This document shows, in pieces, positions 15,553-24,482 of a stretch of 64,000 bases of DNA; position 1 is the stretch's first letter, and every line of letters begins with the position of its first letter. The position numbers and the translations under genes are program-made. Below the pieces are notes generated by a model that had not been told where the DNA came from, made no database searches, and was given only the letters and a program-made list of their open reading frames with translations. Source of the DNA: Caulobacter mirabilis (GTDB lineage: Bacteria; Pseudomonadota; Alphaproteobacteria; Caulobacterales; Caulobacteraceae); the NCBI RefSeq assembly GCF_002749615.1, contig NZ_CP024201.1, positions 248,001-312,000 of the forward strand, in the 5' to 3' direction.

Positions 15553-16391
15553 TGGGGGAACTGGGAGCCAAGGCGAACGTGGCGGACACCGAAGCGCTGG
15601 CGCTTCGCCTGCGACGCCACGTCGTGCGGATGACGCACCGCGGGAACAGCTCGCACGTGGGGTCGGCCCTTTCGATGGCCGACATCATGGCCGTGCTCTA
15701 CGGCCGGGTCCTGCGCGTCGACCCCAGCCAGCCGAAATGGCCGGGGCGGGATCGTTTCATCCTTTCGAAGGGGCATGCCGGGGCCTGTGTCTACGCGGCG
15801 CTCGCCGAGCGGGGCTTTTTCCCGGTCGAGCAGCTGGAGCAGCACTACAGCAACGGCTCCGTGCTGTCGGGGCATGTGTCGCACAAGGGCGTCCCGGGCG
15901 TGGAGCTCTCGACGGGCTCGCTCGGGCACGGCCTGGGCGTCGGCGGCGGCATGGCCAAACAGCTCCGCCGCCTGGGTGGAAACCAGCGTGTCTTCGTCGT
16001 CCTCAGCGACGGCGAATGCGACGAGGGGTCGAACTGGGAGGCCATCCTGTTCGCTTCCCACCACCGCCTCGACAACCTGGTTGCGATCATCGACTACAAC
16101 AAGATCCAGAGCCTCGCGTCGGTCGCCGAAACGCTGGCGCTGGAACCCTTCGCCGACAAGTGGACGGCGTTCGGCTGGGCGGTTCGTCGCGTGGACGGGC
16201 ATGACCACGCGGCCCTCCATGCCGTTCTGGACGGCGCTCCTCTCGAAAGCGGCAAGCCGACGGTGATCATCGCCGACACGACGAAGGGCAAGGGCGTGTC
16301 CTTCATGGAGGACAGCGTGCTCTGGCACTACCGGTCTCCGCAGGGCGAGGAATACGAGAACGCGCTCGCCGAGCTGGCTGGCGGAGCCTGA
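15552..16391 (+). CDS. Two-component transketolase, N-terminal (TPP-binding) subunit
   Basis: 279 residues equal to the first half of a transketolase. Visible are the TPP/metal motif LSDGECDEGSNWEAILFASHHRLDNLVAIIDYN (GDG...N class), the substrate His in FILSKGHAG, and GSLGHGLGVGGGMAK. The Pyr-binding half is a separate gene directly downstream. Split transketolases of this type occur in archaea and in bacterial sugar clusters. Placed between a sugar methyltransferase and the initiating transferase, the pair may transfer a two-carbon unit for an unusual sugar rather than serve central metabolism; this is inference. Confidence 0.88.
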   Translation: MGELGAKANVADTEALALRLRRHVVRMTHRGNSSHVGSALSMADIMAVLYGRVLRVDPSQPKWPGRDRFILSKGHAGACVYAALAERGFFPVEQLEQHYSNGSVLSGHVSHKGVPGVELSTGSLGHGLGVGGGMAKQLRRLGGNQRVFVVLSDGECDEGSNWEAILFASHHRLDNLVAIIDYNKIQSLASVAETLALEPFADKWTAFGWAVRRVDGHDHAALHAVLDGAPLESGKPTVIIADTTKGKGVSFMEDSVLWHYRSPQGEEYENALAELAGGA

Positions 16392-16399
16392 GGAAGACG

Positions 16400-17326
16400 A
16401 TGCGGGACAGTTTCATCAAGGCGCTGACCGAACTGGCTGAGATCGATCCCCGGGTGGTGTTGATCACGGGCGATCTCGGCTTCGGCGTCCTCACGGATTT
16501 CGCCAACAACCGGCCGGACCAGTTCATCAACGCCGGCGTCGCCGAGCAGAACATGACGGCCCTGGCGGCCGGGATGGCGCTCGAGGGGGCTCGCGCCTAC
16601 ACCTATTCCATCGCCAATTTCACGACGCTGCGGTGCCTCGAACAGCTTCGCAACGATGTCTGCTACCACGAGGCGGACGTCACCGCCGTTTCCGTCGGCG
16701 GGGGATTCTCCTACGGGCAGCTGGGGATGTCGCATTTCGCGACCGAGGACCTGGCGATCATGCGCGCTCTGCCGAACATGACGGTGGTGGCGCCGTCCGA
16801 TCCTTGGCAGGCCCTGGAGCTCACCCGCCAGCTTCACGCCCGCGGCGGTCCCGCCTATCTGCGTCTGGACAAGGACAAGGCCGGTCTTGAGCCCGCGCCC
16901 GCCAGCGTCGTGCTGGGCAAGGTGCGAGAAGTGCGCGCCGGCGCCGACGCCGTCATCTTCGCCACGGGCGCGATCCTCGGCGAGGCGTTGGCCGCGGCCG
17001 AGACTCTGGCCGCTGAAGGCGCCGCGGTTCGCGTCGTCGACGTGCATACCCTGAAGCCGCTGGATGTTGAGGGCGTGGTTGCGATCGCGTCCGAATGCGG
17101 CGTCGTGGTCACCGTCGAAGAACACAACAAGCTGGGCGGCCTGGGCGGCGCGATCGCGGAGGCCTGCCTTGAAGGCGGGGCTAAGGTCCGCAGCTTCCGG
17201 AGGGTCGGGCTTTCCGATCTGTACCCCACCATTGTCGGGGACCAGAAGTTCTTGCGTCGCGCCTACGAGATGGACGCGCCGGCGATCGCCGCCGTCGTCC
17301 GTGACGCCCTGAAGGCCGCCGGATAG
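16400..17326 (+). CDS. Two-component transketolase, C-terminal subunit
   Basis: 308 residues carrying the pyrimidine-binding and C-terminal transketolase domains. The catalytic Glu that activates TPP lies in INAGVAEQNMTALAAGMA, and the block PNMTVVAPSDPWQALELTRQ is also conserved. It starts 8 bases after the N-terminal subunit and should form an alpha2beta2 enzyme with it. The C-terminal domain contains TVEEHNKLGGLGGAIAE, typical of transketolase/DXS-like C domains. Confidence 0.88.
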   Translation: MRDSFIKALTELAEIDPRVVLITGDLGFGVLTDFANNRPDQFINAGVAEQNMTALAAGMALEGARAYTYSIANFTTLRCLEQLRNDVCYHEADVTAVSVGGGFSYGQLGMSHFATEDLAIMRALPNMTVVAPSDPWQALELTRQLHARGGPAYLRLDKDKAGLEPAPASVVLGKVREVRAGADAVIFATGAILGEALAAAETLAAEGAAVRVVDVHTLKPLDVEGVVAIASECGVVVTVEEHNKLGGLGGAIAEACLEGGAKVRSFRRVGLSDLYPTIVGDQKFLRRAYEMDAPAIAAVVRDALKAAG

Positions 17327-17334
17327 AGATCGAC

Positions 17335-18081
17335 ATGAAGCGCGCGTTCGACATTCTTTTCTCGGGCTTGGTTCTCCTGGCGCTCTCGCCTGTGATGCTG
17401 AGCGCGTTGTTCCTGGTCTGGTTTCACGACCGGCATTCGCCGATCTACAAGGCGCGCCGCGTTGGTCGGAACGACCAGGACTTCATGATGATCAAGATCC
17501 GCTCGATGGTGGTGAACGCCGACAAGACCGGCGTGAACTCCACCGGCGTCGGCGACAATCGGATCACGCCTGTCGGGAAGTACATCCGCCGCTTCAAGCT
17601 GGACGAGCTCTCTCAGTTCTGGAACGTCCTGAAGGGAGACATGAGCGTCGTCGGGCCGCGGCCCAACACGCGAAACTGGGGGGTCGATCTGTACACCCAG
17701 GAAGAGATGAAGCTGCTGTCGGTTCGCCCGGGGATCACCGACCTCTCGTCGATCGTCTTCTCCGACGAGGGCGACATCCTCGGCCATTCCGACGAGGCCG
17801 ATGCGCTCTACAACCGCATCATCCGTCCGTGGAAGAGCCGCCTGGGTCTTCTGTACGTCGCCAAGTCCTCGATCTTTCTCGACATCCAGATCATCTGGCT
17901 CACCGGCGTCGCGATCGTCTCCAAGCCGGCGGCCCTGCGCGGCGTTCACCGGATCCTGACCCGCCTGGGCGCGGATCCGGAGCTGATCGAGGTGTGCCGT
18001 CGTGAAGGAACCTTACCGGCGGCGCCGCCGCCCGGCGGCGCACAGATCTTCGGCGCGGCTCTCGCGGAGGCCGAGGCTTGA
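17335..18081 (+). CDS. Initiating undecaprenyl-phosphate sugar transferase (PglC/WcaJ catalytic domain)
   Basis: A 248-residue monotopic phosphoglycosyl transferase. An N-terminal re-entrant helix (KRAFDILFSGLVLLALSPVM) is followed by the conserved IYKARRVGRNDQDFMMIKIRSM and LDELSQFWNVLKGDMSVVGPRP blocks. Family members transfer a sugar-1-phosphate from UDP-sugar to undecaprenyl phosphate, starting repeat-unit assembly on the inner membrane. It is the short PglC form without the WcaJ/WbaP N-terminal membrane bundle. Its stop overlaps the next start (TTGA). Confidence 0.9.
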   Translation: MKRAFDILFSGLVLLALSPVMLSALFLVWFHDRHSPIYKARRVGRNDQDFMMIKIRSMVVNADKTGVNSTGVGDNRITPVGKYIRRFKLDELSQFWNVLKGDMSVVGPRPNTRNWGVDLYTQEEMKLLSVRPGITDLSSIVFSDEGDILGHSDEADALYNRIIRPWKSRLGLLYVAKSSIFLDIQIIWLTGVAIVSKPAALRGVHRILTRLGADPELIEVCRREGTLPAAPPPGGAQIFGAALAEAEA

Positions 18082-18608
18082 GCGTCCTTTTCTATCGGTG
18101 CGAGGCAGCGGGGTTCGATCAGCCGCTCCCGGCCTTGCCCGATGGCTTCGAGGTTTCGGTCTGGAAGCCGAGGCGCGACGGCCTGCCGCCGCGTAGTCTT
18201 CCCTCCTACCCCAACGCGGTCTGGTGGCTGTTCGACAAGCTGGGTCTGTTCGCCAACCCGAACTGCGGCGTGATCATGATCAGCCGCGAGGGGACCTTGG
18301 CGCATAGCTCTCTGGTGACGCCGCGCTATTTCCGGTTCCCGGAGATGGCGGCGGACGATCTTCAGATCGGCGCCACCTGGACGGCCCCCGAGATGCGGGG
18401 CCAGGGATTGGCCAAGGCGTCCATCGGGCTGATCCACGAGCATTGGCGGGGCGCATTCAAGCGCATGTGGTACCTCGTCGAGGACGACAACGCGCCGTCG
18501 ATCCGCGTCATCGAGGCTTGCGGATACAGCCTGCTCGGCAGGGGCGTTCGATCGGTCCCGGCGGGGATCGGCCCCTTGGCCACCTATCGGATGACGGAAG
18601 CGAACTGA
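18078..18608 (+). CDS. GNAT-family N-acetyltransferase of the polysaccharide locus
   Basis: A 176-residue GNAT fold protein. The acetyl-CoA binding segment is GATWTAPEMRGQGLAKASIG, followed by VEDDNAPSIRVIEACGYSLLG. It begins with TTG in a 4-base overlap with the sugar-transferase stop, and no other good start is available, which supports TTG. The position between the initiating transferase and a glycosyltransferase suggests acetylation of an amino sugar in the repeat unit, so it is a second candidate for the WbpD-like acetylation step. Confidence 0.75.
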   Translation: MSVLFYRCEAAGFDQPLPALPDGFEVSVWKPRRDGLPPRSLPSYPNAVWWLFDKLGLFANPNCGVIMISREGTLAHSSLVTPRYFRFPEMAADDLQIGATWTAPEMRGQGLAKASIGLIHEHWRGAFKRMWYLVEDDNAPSIRVIEACGYSLLGRGVRSVPAGIGPLATYRMTEAN

Positions 18609-18610
18609 GC

Positions 18611-19891
18611 ATGCGTATCTGGACGACCGTCATGGGCCAGCGCCTGGACGACGCCGCGAACACGCGGTCCATGCTGCTGTGCAGCGAGCTGCTCAGCCGG
18701 GGACATGAGGTCGTGATGTGGACCTCGGCGTGGGATCACATCCGCAAGGAGTGGCGCAAGGAGTGGGTCGAGTCCGGCGGCAAGCCCGTCCGTCGGTCCG
18801 ACGGGCTCGAGATCCGCTTCATGAAGGGCTGCGGCTATCAGCAGAACACAAGCCCGCGGCGGCTCGTGGACCACTGGATGGCCGCCGCGGACTTCGCGAA
18901 GCAGGCGCGATCGGCGCCGCGACCCGACGCGATCGTGGCCTCGTCTCCCGACCATGTGACGGCGGCGGCCGCCGTGAAGTTCGGGCGCTCCATCGGCGCC
19001 GTCACGCTGATCGACATCCGGGACAAATGGCCGGACATCCTCTTCGATCTTACGCGCGGGTCGCTGGTGAAGCGGGCGGCCGGCGGGGTGGCGATGGTCT
19101 TCGAGCAGAGGCGGACGCGCCAGGCCCTGCGCCGCGCCGACGGCATCGTGGCCATGATGAATTCCATGATGGACTGGGGGTTGGCCAAGGCGGATCGCCC
19201 CCGCACGGATGACGAGAAGGTCTTCTTCCTGACGACCGCGCCGAAGAACTTCGACGTGCCGGCCAAGCCGCTCGAGAGCGATCACGCCATCAGTCGCGCG
19301 CTGGAAGCGGCCCGGGGGAAGACGGTCTTCGCCTTCGCGGGCACCTTCAACCGGACCCAGCATCCGGCGCTCCTGCTGGACGCCGTTGACCGCCTCAAGC
19401 AGCAAGGGCGCCTGCGGGAGGACCGGGTGGCCTTCCTGATCGGGGGCGCGGGCCAGGACGCGGACGTCGTCGAGCGGCGCGCGGCGGCTCACGCCTGTGT
19501 CCACTATGTCGGGTGGATGAAGCCGCACGAAATGGACGCGCTCCTGCGCGGCTCCGATGTTGGCCTGCTCCTGATGAATTTTCCGTCGGAGGCCTTCAAC
19601 AACAAGACCTTCTCGTACATGGCCAGCGGATTGCCGATCATCAGCGGCGCCACGGGAGACCTGCACGAGCTGATCAACGAGTATGGCGTCGGCGTCAACG
19701 TGACCGGCGGGAACGTCGACCAGCTGGCGGACGCGATCGACCTGTTGGCCTCCGACGACCAGGAGCGGGCGCGCATGACGACCCAAATGCGCGCGCTGTT
19801 CGATTCCCGCTTCGACCAGAAAGGCAACTACGCGGCCTACGCCGATCATATCGAGGCCATGGTCGCAAAGAAGTCGGCGCGCGCCGTTTGA
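18611..19891 (+). CDS. GT4-family glycosyltransferase
   Basis: A 426-residue GT-B glycosyltransferase. The N-terminal acceptor domain contains NTRSMLLCSELLSRGHEV and the middle DIRDKWPDILFD. The C-terminal donor domain has FAFAGTFNRTQHP, GWMKPHEMDALL and the donor motif FPSEAFNNKTFSYMASGLPI, with the E-x7-E-like pattern of retaining GT4 enzymes. It starts 2 bases after the GNAT stop. It is the only recognisable glycosyltransferase in the locus besides the initiating enzyme. Confidence 0.85.
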   Translation: MRIWTTVMGQRLDDAANTRSMLLCSELLSRGHEVVMWTSAWDHIRKEWRKEWVESGGKPVRRSDGLEIRFMKGCGYQQNTSPRRLVDHWMAAADFAKQARSAPRPDAIVASSPDHVTAAAAVKFGRSIGAVTLIDIRDKWPDILFDLTRGSLVKRAAGGVAMVFEQRRTRQALRRADGIVAMMNSMMDWGLAKADRPRTDDEKVFFLTTAPKNFDVPAKPLESDHAISRALEAARGKTVFAFAGTFNRTQHPALLLDAVDRLKQQGRLREDRVAFLIGGAGQDADVVERRAAAHACVHYVGWMKPHEMDALLRGSDVGLLLMNFPSEAFNNKTFSYMASGLPIISGATGDLHELINEYGVGVNVTGGNVDQLADAIDLLASDDQERARMTTQMRALFDSRFDQKGNYAAYADHIEAMVAKKSARAV

Positions 19892-19974
19892 GCCGTAGGC
19901 TCTTGCGCCGTTGATCCGGTAACGCCTATTCCGGCTCCAGGTCCGGTGGGCGAGCGAAAGTAGGGCGCAATCCA

Positions 19975-21819
19975 ATGTGCGGTATCTCGGGCGCGACAAC
20001 GCTTCGGCGAGGCCAGGATCTCGTGTCCCTGGTCCAGGCAATCGCGGAGGCGCAGACCGCTCGCGGACCGGATGCGCTCGTCGTGGAGCGCTTCCAGGCG
20101 GGAGACGCGGAGGTCGTGCTCGGCCACAACCGGCTGAGCATCATCGACCTTTCCGTTGAAGCCAACCAGCCGATGAATGACGCCAGCGGGCGGTTCACCA
20201 TCGTCTTCAACGGCGAGATCTACAACTATCTCGAACTGCGGAAGCAGCTCGAGGCCGACGGCGTCCAATTCCATACCGCCAGCGACACGGAAGTCCTGAT
20301 CGAGGCCTACCGAGCCTGGGGCAAGGCCGCCCTCGAAAAGTTCTACGGCATGTTCGCCTTCGCCCTGCTGGACCGGCTTGAGGGCGAACTGCTGCTGGTT
20401 CGCGACCGCTTCGGCGTGAAGCCCCTCTACTACTGGACCGACGGCGCGACCCTGGCGTTCGCCTCGACCACGGGAACGATCGCCCGCTGGGCCGGCCTCG
20501 AGCCCAATCTCGCCTATGTCGCGCGCGGGCTGAGGTTCAAATACTACGAAGACGAGACGGACATCTCGCCGCACAAAGGCCTGAAGGCGCTGGAAGGCGG
20601 GACCTGGTTGGCCGTGAAGCTCCGCGGCGACAGGCTCGCCCTCGAGCAGGGGCGCTACTACGACGTGGCGGACCGGGTCCAAGCCGAGCGGGCCAAGATC
20701 GAGGGCCTGAGCTTCCAGGAGCTCGAAGCCCGTCTTCTGAGCCTTCTGGACGACGCCTCTTCGATACGCCTGCGGGCGGATGTGCCGGTGGGCGTGTCGC
20801 TGAGCGGAGGCGTCGATTCGACCACGATCGCGGCGATCACCGCCAGGAAACACCCTCGCATCGTCGGCTACAGCTTCGCCCATCCAGACGTGCCCGAGAG
20901 TGAAGGGCCGCTGGTGAAGGAACTTGTCGACGCGACGGGCGTGCAGCCTCGGTATGTCTGGCCGACCGCGCCCGCCGAGATCGAGGACCTGTTCTGGCGC
21001 ACCTACCGGGCTCAGGAAGCGCCATTCCCGCACGCGAGCATGATGGCCCAGAACGCCGTCTTCCGCGCCGCGCGCCAGGATGGCGTGAAGGTGCTGCTGG
21101 GGGGGCAGGCGGGCGACGAGGCCTTCATGGGCTACCGCAAGTTCTATCTGTTCTACGCCCAATCGATCCTTCGCCAGAAGCGTTGGGGCGAGGGACCGCA
21201 TCTCGCCCTGGCCATGGCGCCTTTCGCCCTCGCCATCGCGAAACGGGCCGGCGTGTTCTGGAGCGAGCGCGCCCGCTATGCGCAGGGCGGAACGGGGATG
21301 GCGTCCCGTCTGAGGCTGCCGGCCGAGGTCGAAGCCTCCGGCGCCGGGATGTCCGCGGGGCAGACGCCGCTGGATCGCCAGGTGCTGGACATCACGCGCT
21401 ATAGCCTGCCGTCCCTCCTGCGGTACGAGGACCGGAACTCGCTGAGCAACAGCGTCGAGAGCCGCCTTCCGTTCATCGATCATCGCGTGGTCGAGTTCGG
21501 CCTGGCTCTCCAGGAGAGGCACAAGCTCGCCAACGGCTTCGGCAAATGGATACTGCGGAGCGCGATCAAGGATCTCGTCCCCGACAGCATCCGGTTGAAC
21601 CGGGACAAGCGCGGCTTCGACGTCAACCAAGCCCGCTGGATCGAGGGCGGACTGGGGCGGGTGCTGCGTGAGGCGCTGACCGAACGGCGCAAGCAGATCG
21701 TCGACTACCTGCCCTCCGATGCGAACCTGGAGGCGCTGTTCAGCGACGCCGCTCTGATCTCGGACCCCCAAGCCTTCAAGGAAGCCGTGAGCTTGATCTG
21801 GCTGGGCGACCAGGCTTGA
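19975..21819 (+). CDS. asnB: Asparagine synthase-type glutamine amidotransferase
   Basis: 614 residues. Cys2 after the initiator Met (MCGISGA) is the class II glutaminase nucleophile, and the N-terminal domain includes NGEIYNYLELR. The synthetase domain has the PP-loop LSGGVDSTTIAAI (about 275-287) and later QAGDEAFMGYRKF. AsnB homologues in O-antigen loci amidate uronic acids (for example WbpS and WbmB/C types). Given the WbpA-like dehydrogenase upstream, uronamide formation is more likely than free asparagine synthesis. The 83 bases upstream may hold a promoter. Confidence 0.85.
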   Translation: MCGISGATTLRRGQDLVSLVQAIAEAQTARGPDALVVERFQAGDAEVVLGHNRLSIIDLSVEANQPMNDASGRFTIVFNGEIYNYLELRKQLEADGVQFHTASDTEVLIEAYRAWGKAALEKFYGMFAFALLDRLEGELLLVRDRFGVKPLYYWTDGATLAFASTTGTIARWAGLEPNLAYVARGLRFKYYEDETDISPHKGLKALEGGTWLAVKLRGDRLALEQGRYYDVADRVQAERAKIEGLSFQELEARLLSLLDDASSIRLRADVPVGVSLSGGVDSTTIAAITARKHPRIVGYSFAHPDVPESEGPLVKELVDATGVQPRYVWPTAPAEIEDLFWRTYRAQEAPFPHASMMAQNAVFRAARQDGVKVLLGGQAGDEAFMGYRKFYLFYAQSILRQKRWGEGPHLALAMAPFALAIAKRAGVFWSERARYAQGGTGMASRLRLPAEVEASGAGMSAGQTPLDRQVLDITRYSLPSLLRYEDRNSLSNSVESRLPFIDHRVVEFGLALQERHKLANGFGKWILRSAIKDLVPDSIRLNRDKRGFDVNQARWIEGGLGRVLREALTERRKQIVDYLPSDANLEALFSDAALISDPQAFKEAVSLIWLGDQA

Positions 21820-23111
21820 GACGCCTCGCTGCACGTCTGGGGGCGCGCGGCCTGGGCGGCTACTTCAGCGCCATGGCCCGCGTCGGCGGCGCGACCGTGG
21901 CGGCGCAGCTCGCGGCGCTGGCCGTCGCCCCGGTCCTGACCCGTATCTACGGTCCGGAGCATTTCGGCCTGTTTGGGGTCTTCCTCGCGGTCGCGACCAC
22001 GCTCGCGGCGATTCCGCCGCTGGGCTACAATGAGGCCATCATCGCGGCGCGCGAGGACGCCGATGCGGACCGCCTCTTCGCGGCCTCGCTGCTCGGCAGC
22101 GTGGTTCTCGGGCTTGCGCTGAGTCTGGTCGTCTGGCTGGTGCTGACCCTGGGGCCTGCGCCCGTACGGATTCTGCCGGCCTGGACGGCTCTTCTGCTGG
22201 CGCCGACCATCGTGGGCATGGCCGCAACCCTGTGCGTCCAGATATTCCTCGCCCGCGAGCATGACTGGTCGACCTCCTCGCAGATGACCCTGGCGCAAGC
22301 GGGTTCCCGCGTGACCTTCCAGCTGGGGTTCGGCTTCCTGGGCGTCGGCGCGGGCCTTCTTTTGGGGGAGGCCTGCATGCGGGTCCTCACGCCCATCTTC
22401 GCGCTCTGGAAGAAGCGGCGCGAAGTCGCCAGGCGGCTGCTCGATCAGCGGTGGTCGGACATCGTCGGCGCGGCGCGACGCTACGGCCATTTTCCGCTCA
22501 CGCGGATGCCGTCGTCCTTCCTGAACAACCTGGGGACGCTGGCCGCGGCGCCGATCATCTCCAGCTCATATGGCCTGGCGGCCGCCGGCGTCTACACGGT
22601 GATGGACCAGGTCCTCAACGTGCCGCTGGGCTTCGTGAACAAGACCGTCGGCGATGTCTTCGTCGGCCATTTCTCCAAGCTCTTCCACTCGGACCGGGCC
22701 GCGGCCGCACGGCTCTTCCTGCTGACCGGGGTCGGCCTGGCGCTCCTCGCTCTGGTCCCCGCGGGGGTCCTCTGGTTCGCAGGCCCCTGGCTCTTCAAGC
22801 TGGTGATGGGCGCCCAGTGGGAAGCGTCGGGCGTCCTGGCCGTCTATATGATCCCGGCCTTGGCCGCGCGGTTCGTCGTGCTGCCTCTGTCCTGGGTCTG
22901 CAGCGCCGCCAATCGGCCTGAACTCAAGCTCATCTTCGACGTCGTGCAGCTGCTGTCGGTCGTCCTGGTCTTTGTGATGGCCAGTCGGGCCGGCGTGTCG
23001 TTCCATGACGCCGTCGTCCAGCTGTCCATCGCGCTGGCCGGCGCGTATGCGCTGCTGCTGCTGCTGAGCGTCTGGGCCTTCTTCCGCCCGAGGACAGAGC
23101 GGCTCGCCTAG
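21816..23111 (+). CDS. Wzx-type oligosaccharide flippase
   Basis: A 431-residue MATE/MVF-like membrane protein with about 12 helices. The opening GGATVAAQLAALAVAPVLTRIYGPEHFGLFGVF is the usual start of the lipopolysaccharide-unit flippase family. It would move undecaprenyl-linked repeat units to the periplasm for polymerisation. It starts at TTG in a TTGA overlap with the amidotransferase stop; ATG 21873 is a weaker alternative. It is the last plus-strand gene of the locus. Confidence 0.87.
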   Translation: MRRLAARLGARGLGGYFSAMARVGGATVAAQLAALAVAPVLTRIYGPEHFGLFGVFLAVATTLAAIPPLGYNEAIIAAREDADADRLFAASLLGSVVLGLALSLVVWLVLTLGPAPVRILPAWTALLLAPTIVGMAATLCVQIFLAREHDWSTSSQMTLAQAGSRVTFQLGFGFLGVGAGLLLGEACMRVLTPIFALWKKRREVARRLLDQRWSDIVGAARRYGHFPLTRMPSSFLNNLGTLAAAPIISSSYGLAAAGVYTVMDQVLNVPLGFVNKTVGDVFVGHFSKLFHSDRAAAARLFLLTGVGLALLALVPAGVLWFAGPWLFKLVMGAQWEASGVLAVYMIPALAARFVVLPLSWVCSAANRPELKLIFDVVQLLSVVLVFVMASRAGVSFHDAVVQLSIALAGAYALLLLLSVWAFFRPRTERLA

Positions 23112-23198
23112 ACGGACCGCTCCGCCGTCTCCGCTGCTTGAAGCGGCGCCAGACGGGCCCATGCGCGCTGGGCGCGGACGGGCCCGCGGTTCCTGTCG

Positions 23199-24482
23199 CT
23201 AGGCTATGATGCGGACCTGCTGGACGCCCACGGCGCGGACCGGCCGCCGCGCCATCGCCGGGCGGGTCATCACATAGCTCATCGCCACCCAGAGCAGCAG
23301 GTTGAACGACAGCGCCTTATGAACGGCGAAGAGCTGGGCGTACATGAACAGGCACACCAGCGACGCCAACAGCGCCAGGGCGGTGGAGTCGCCGTTGCGG
23401 CGCCACAGGCCGAGCAGCCTGAAGCCCAGCGTGGTCCACAGCGCGATCAGGCAGCCGACGCCGAACACGCCGTTGTAGAGGAGGAAGTAGATGAAGATGT
23501 TGTGCACATAGGCGCGAACATCCCCCTCGTAGGTGACGAAGCCCACGCCGGCGCCGGTTCCGAACAGCCAGGTGATCAAGCCGCCTTCCTGGTAGGCGCG
23601 CAGCGCCGGAATCCATTCACTGTCGATCCGGCCGTCGCCCTGCTCGCGCTGCCGCGTGAGCATGACCTCGATGAAGACGGTGAAGTAGGGCGTGAAGAAG
23701 ATCAGGGCGAAGAAGGCGACAAGGCCGATGACCATCGCCCATCGCATCTGCTTGGACAGGCGTTTGGGCGCGCCCACGGCGTTCTGGGGCGGAAAGAACT
23801 GGATCAGGATCAGGGCGGTGATGATGCCGCCGATGATGCACAGGATGTGGGACCGCGTCTGGGTCATCATCGCCGCCACGATGCAGGCCAGGACGACCGA
23901 CGCCAGCGTCCATTGCCGGCGGGATCCCGGTACGGCGGCGGCGGCGAACACGAAGGCGACCACCGCGCCCACCAGGAAGAGGGGGTGCGAAATCCGGCCG
24001 TCCAGGAAGGTGATGCGGGAGAACAGGATCGACTGGGCGTCGAAGGCCGGCGTGTTCGAGAGGAACAGATAGATGATGTAGAGCGCCTGAAGCAGGCCGA
24101 TCCCGATCAGCGCCTTGTCCAGGGTCGTCGGCTCCACCGCGCCCCGCAGCAGCCACCAGGGCAGCCCAAGGAGAATGATGCCGACATAGGGGGCCGTGGA
24201 GGTGATCACTGAGGTGATGTCGGTTCCCTTGACGACCGACATCACCGCCGAAATGGCGAACGAGGTCAGGTAAAGGAACGCGACCAGCCACAGGCTCCTG
24301 TCCTGCCGGAGCGTGCGCATGTCGCCGCCGAACAGGCGGATGATGCTGATGAAGAAGCCGCCGACGAGGACGGCGATCAGGCCGATCTCGAACGGACCGA
24401 GCGGGTCCAGAGGCGGCGTCGCCAGGAACGAGAAGAGCAGCGCGACCGCGATGAAGCCGCTGAAGAGCTTGCCGACGGTCAT
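23199..24482 (-). CDS. Second Wzy-like polysaccharide polymerase
   Basis: A 427-residue protein with about 10-12 membrane helices and a Wzy/O-antigen polymerase layout. The larger periplasmic loop near residues 280-330 contains REQGDGRIDSEWIPALR and TGAGVGFVTYEGDVRAYVHN, with the His-Asn-containing loop typical of the family. It starts in a 4-base ATGA overlap with the C5-epimerase-like gene, so it belongs to that minus-strand module. Assigning polymerase rather than ligase is tentative. Confidence 0.75.
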   Translation of the reverse strand: MTVGKLFSGFIAVALLFSFLATPPLDPLGPFEIGLIAVLVGGFFISIIRLFGGDMRTLRQDRSLWLVAFLYLTSFAISAVMSVVKGTDITSVITSTAPYVGIILLGLPWWLLRGAVEPTTLDKALIGIGLLQALYIIYLFLSNTPAFDAQSILFSRITFLDGRISHPLFLVGAVVAFVFAAAAVPGSRRQWTLASVVLACIVAAMMTQTRSHILCIIGGIITALILIQFFPPQNAVGAPKRLSKQMRWAMVIGLVAFFALIFFTPYFTVFIEVMLTRQREQGDGRIDSEWIPALRAYQEGGLITWLFGTGAGVGFVTYEGDVRAYVHNIFIYFLLYNGVFGVGCLIALWTTLGFRLLGLWRRNGDSTALALLASLVCLFMYAQLFAVHKALSFNLLLWVAMSYVMTRPAMARRPVRAVGVQQVRIIA

